A stretch of 32,868 bases of DNA from an uncultured Desulfovibrio sp. (GTDB taxonomy: Bacteria > Desulfobacterota > Desulfovibrionia > Desulfovibrionales > Desulfovibrionaceae), in the NCBI GenBank assembly GCA_944327295.1, contig CALVHF010000017.1, forward strand, positions 1 to 32,868, read 5' to 3'. Below, piece after piece: positions 32,659 through 32,868 of the stretch. Every line of letters begins with the position of its first letter. The first letter of the stretch is position 1. The translations under genes and the position numbers were made by a program. Below the pieces are notes generated by a model. That model saw nothing but the letters and a program-made list of their open reading frames with translations, ran no database searches and was not told the DNA's origin.

Positions 32659-32868
32659 CTTGATGTGGGTGCGCAGAAGGGTTACCTGCCCCATTGCACC
32701 GGCTTTGCACCACTACTGCATGTAGAAGCCTTCCATTGTTCCGCGCATACCGCACCACATCGAGTGATGCTGCACAACTTCAAGGCCGTGCGTAACTACT
32801 CAGCTCTATTTTATCATGCAATTCTAGTCTATTAGCGCGAGCATTCAGAAAGGAATATTTTGAGCTGA
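32659..32868. other. Right edge without recognised gene
   Basis: An open frame running from inside the preceding element to 32835 reads through 'GYLPHCTGFAPLLHVEAFHC' without a start signal or family match. Nothing else was recognised up to the window end. Confidence 0.3.

Overview
This window looks like a chromosomal segment of a Desulfovibrionaceae-type sulfate or sulfite reducer (Desulfovibrio, Mailhella or Bilophila-like). The inference rests on a decayed porin of the Desulfovibrio homotrimeric type, a short-N-terminus hybrid-cluster protein beside a Crp/Fnr regulator, a cobalamin-salvage CobU, and GC-rich core genes broken by AT-rich insertions. The genus is inferred from gene content, not proven.

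Left part (1-10.8 kb). Two minus-strand Crp/Fnr-type genes come first: one is cut off at its C-terminus beside an AT-rich edge, the other seems to carry a one-base frameshift. A TauE/SafE permease and a frameshifted, N-terminally deleted porin pseudogene with a G8 tract follow. Three plus-strand genes come next: a membrane-anchored AMIN-domain protein, an 851-residue PEP/pyruvate-binding protein with an unassigned C-terminal domain, and an MFS transporter. Strong terminators follow the last two.

Middle part (10.1-22.7 kb). A long minus-strand run reads from right to left as GT4 glycosyltransferase, small exported protein, GT2 glycosyltransferase, MacB-type permease, a protein that fuses an ABC ATPase to a GT4 glycosyltransferase, a pair of envelope proteins separated only by an in-frame amber codon, CobU, and an exported protein. 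Divergent from it are a polysaccharide-deacetylase-like protein, a methyltransferase and 6-phosphogluconolactonase. The two GTs, the ATPase-GT fusion, the permease and the deacetylase suggest a cell-surface glycan or glycolipid pathway. A 91-bp IS481-like miniature element sits exactly at the GT2 stop codon.

Right part (22.7-32.9 kb). About 1.9 kb without recognised genes holds two bidirectional terminators with shared arms and a tandem array of diverged 393-401 bp AT-rich repeats. Next come a Crp/Fnr regulator and hcp (probably a nitrosative-stress pair), a small exported protein, cinA, and tRNA-Asn with a clear promoter and terminator. Beyond the tRNA the sequence changes character: an AAA-ATPase/PD-(D/E)XK protein of the kind common in gut bacteria is followed by a graveyard of three small inverted-repeat elements, one with a clear 5-bp target duplication and an apparent transposase C-terminal remnant.
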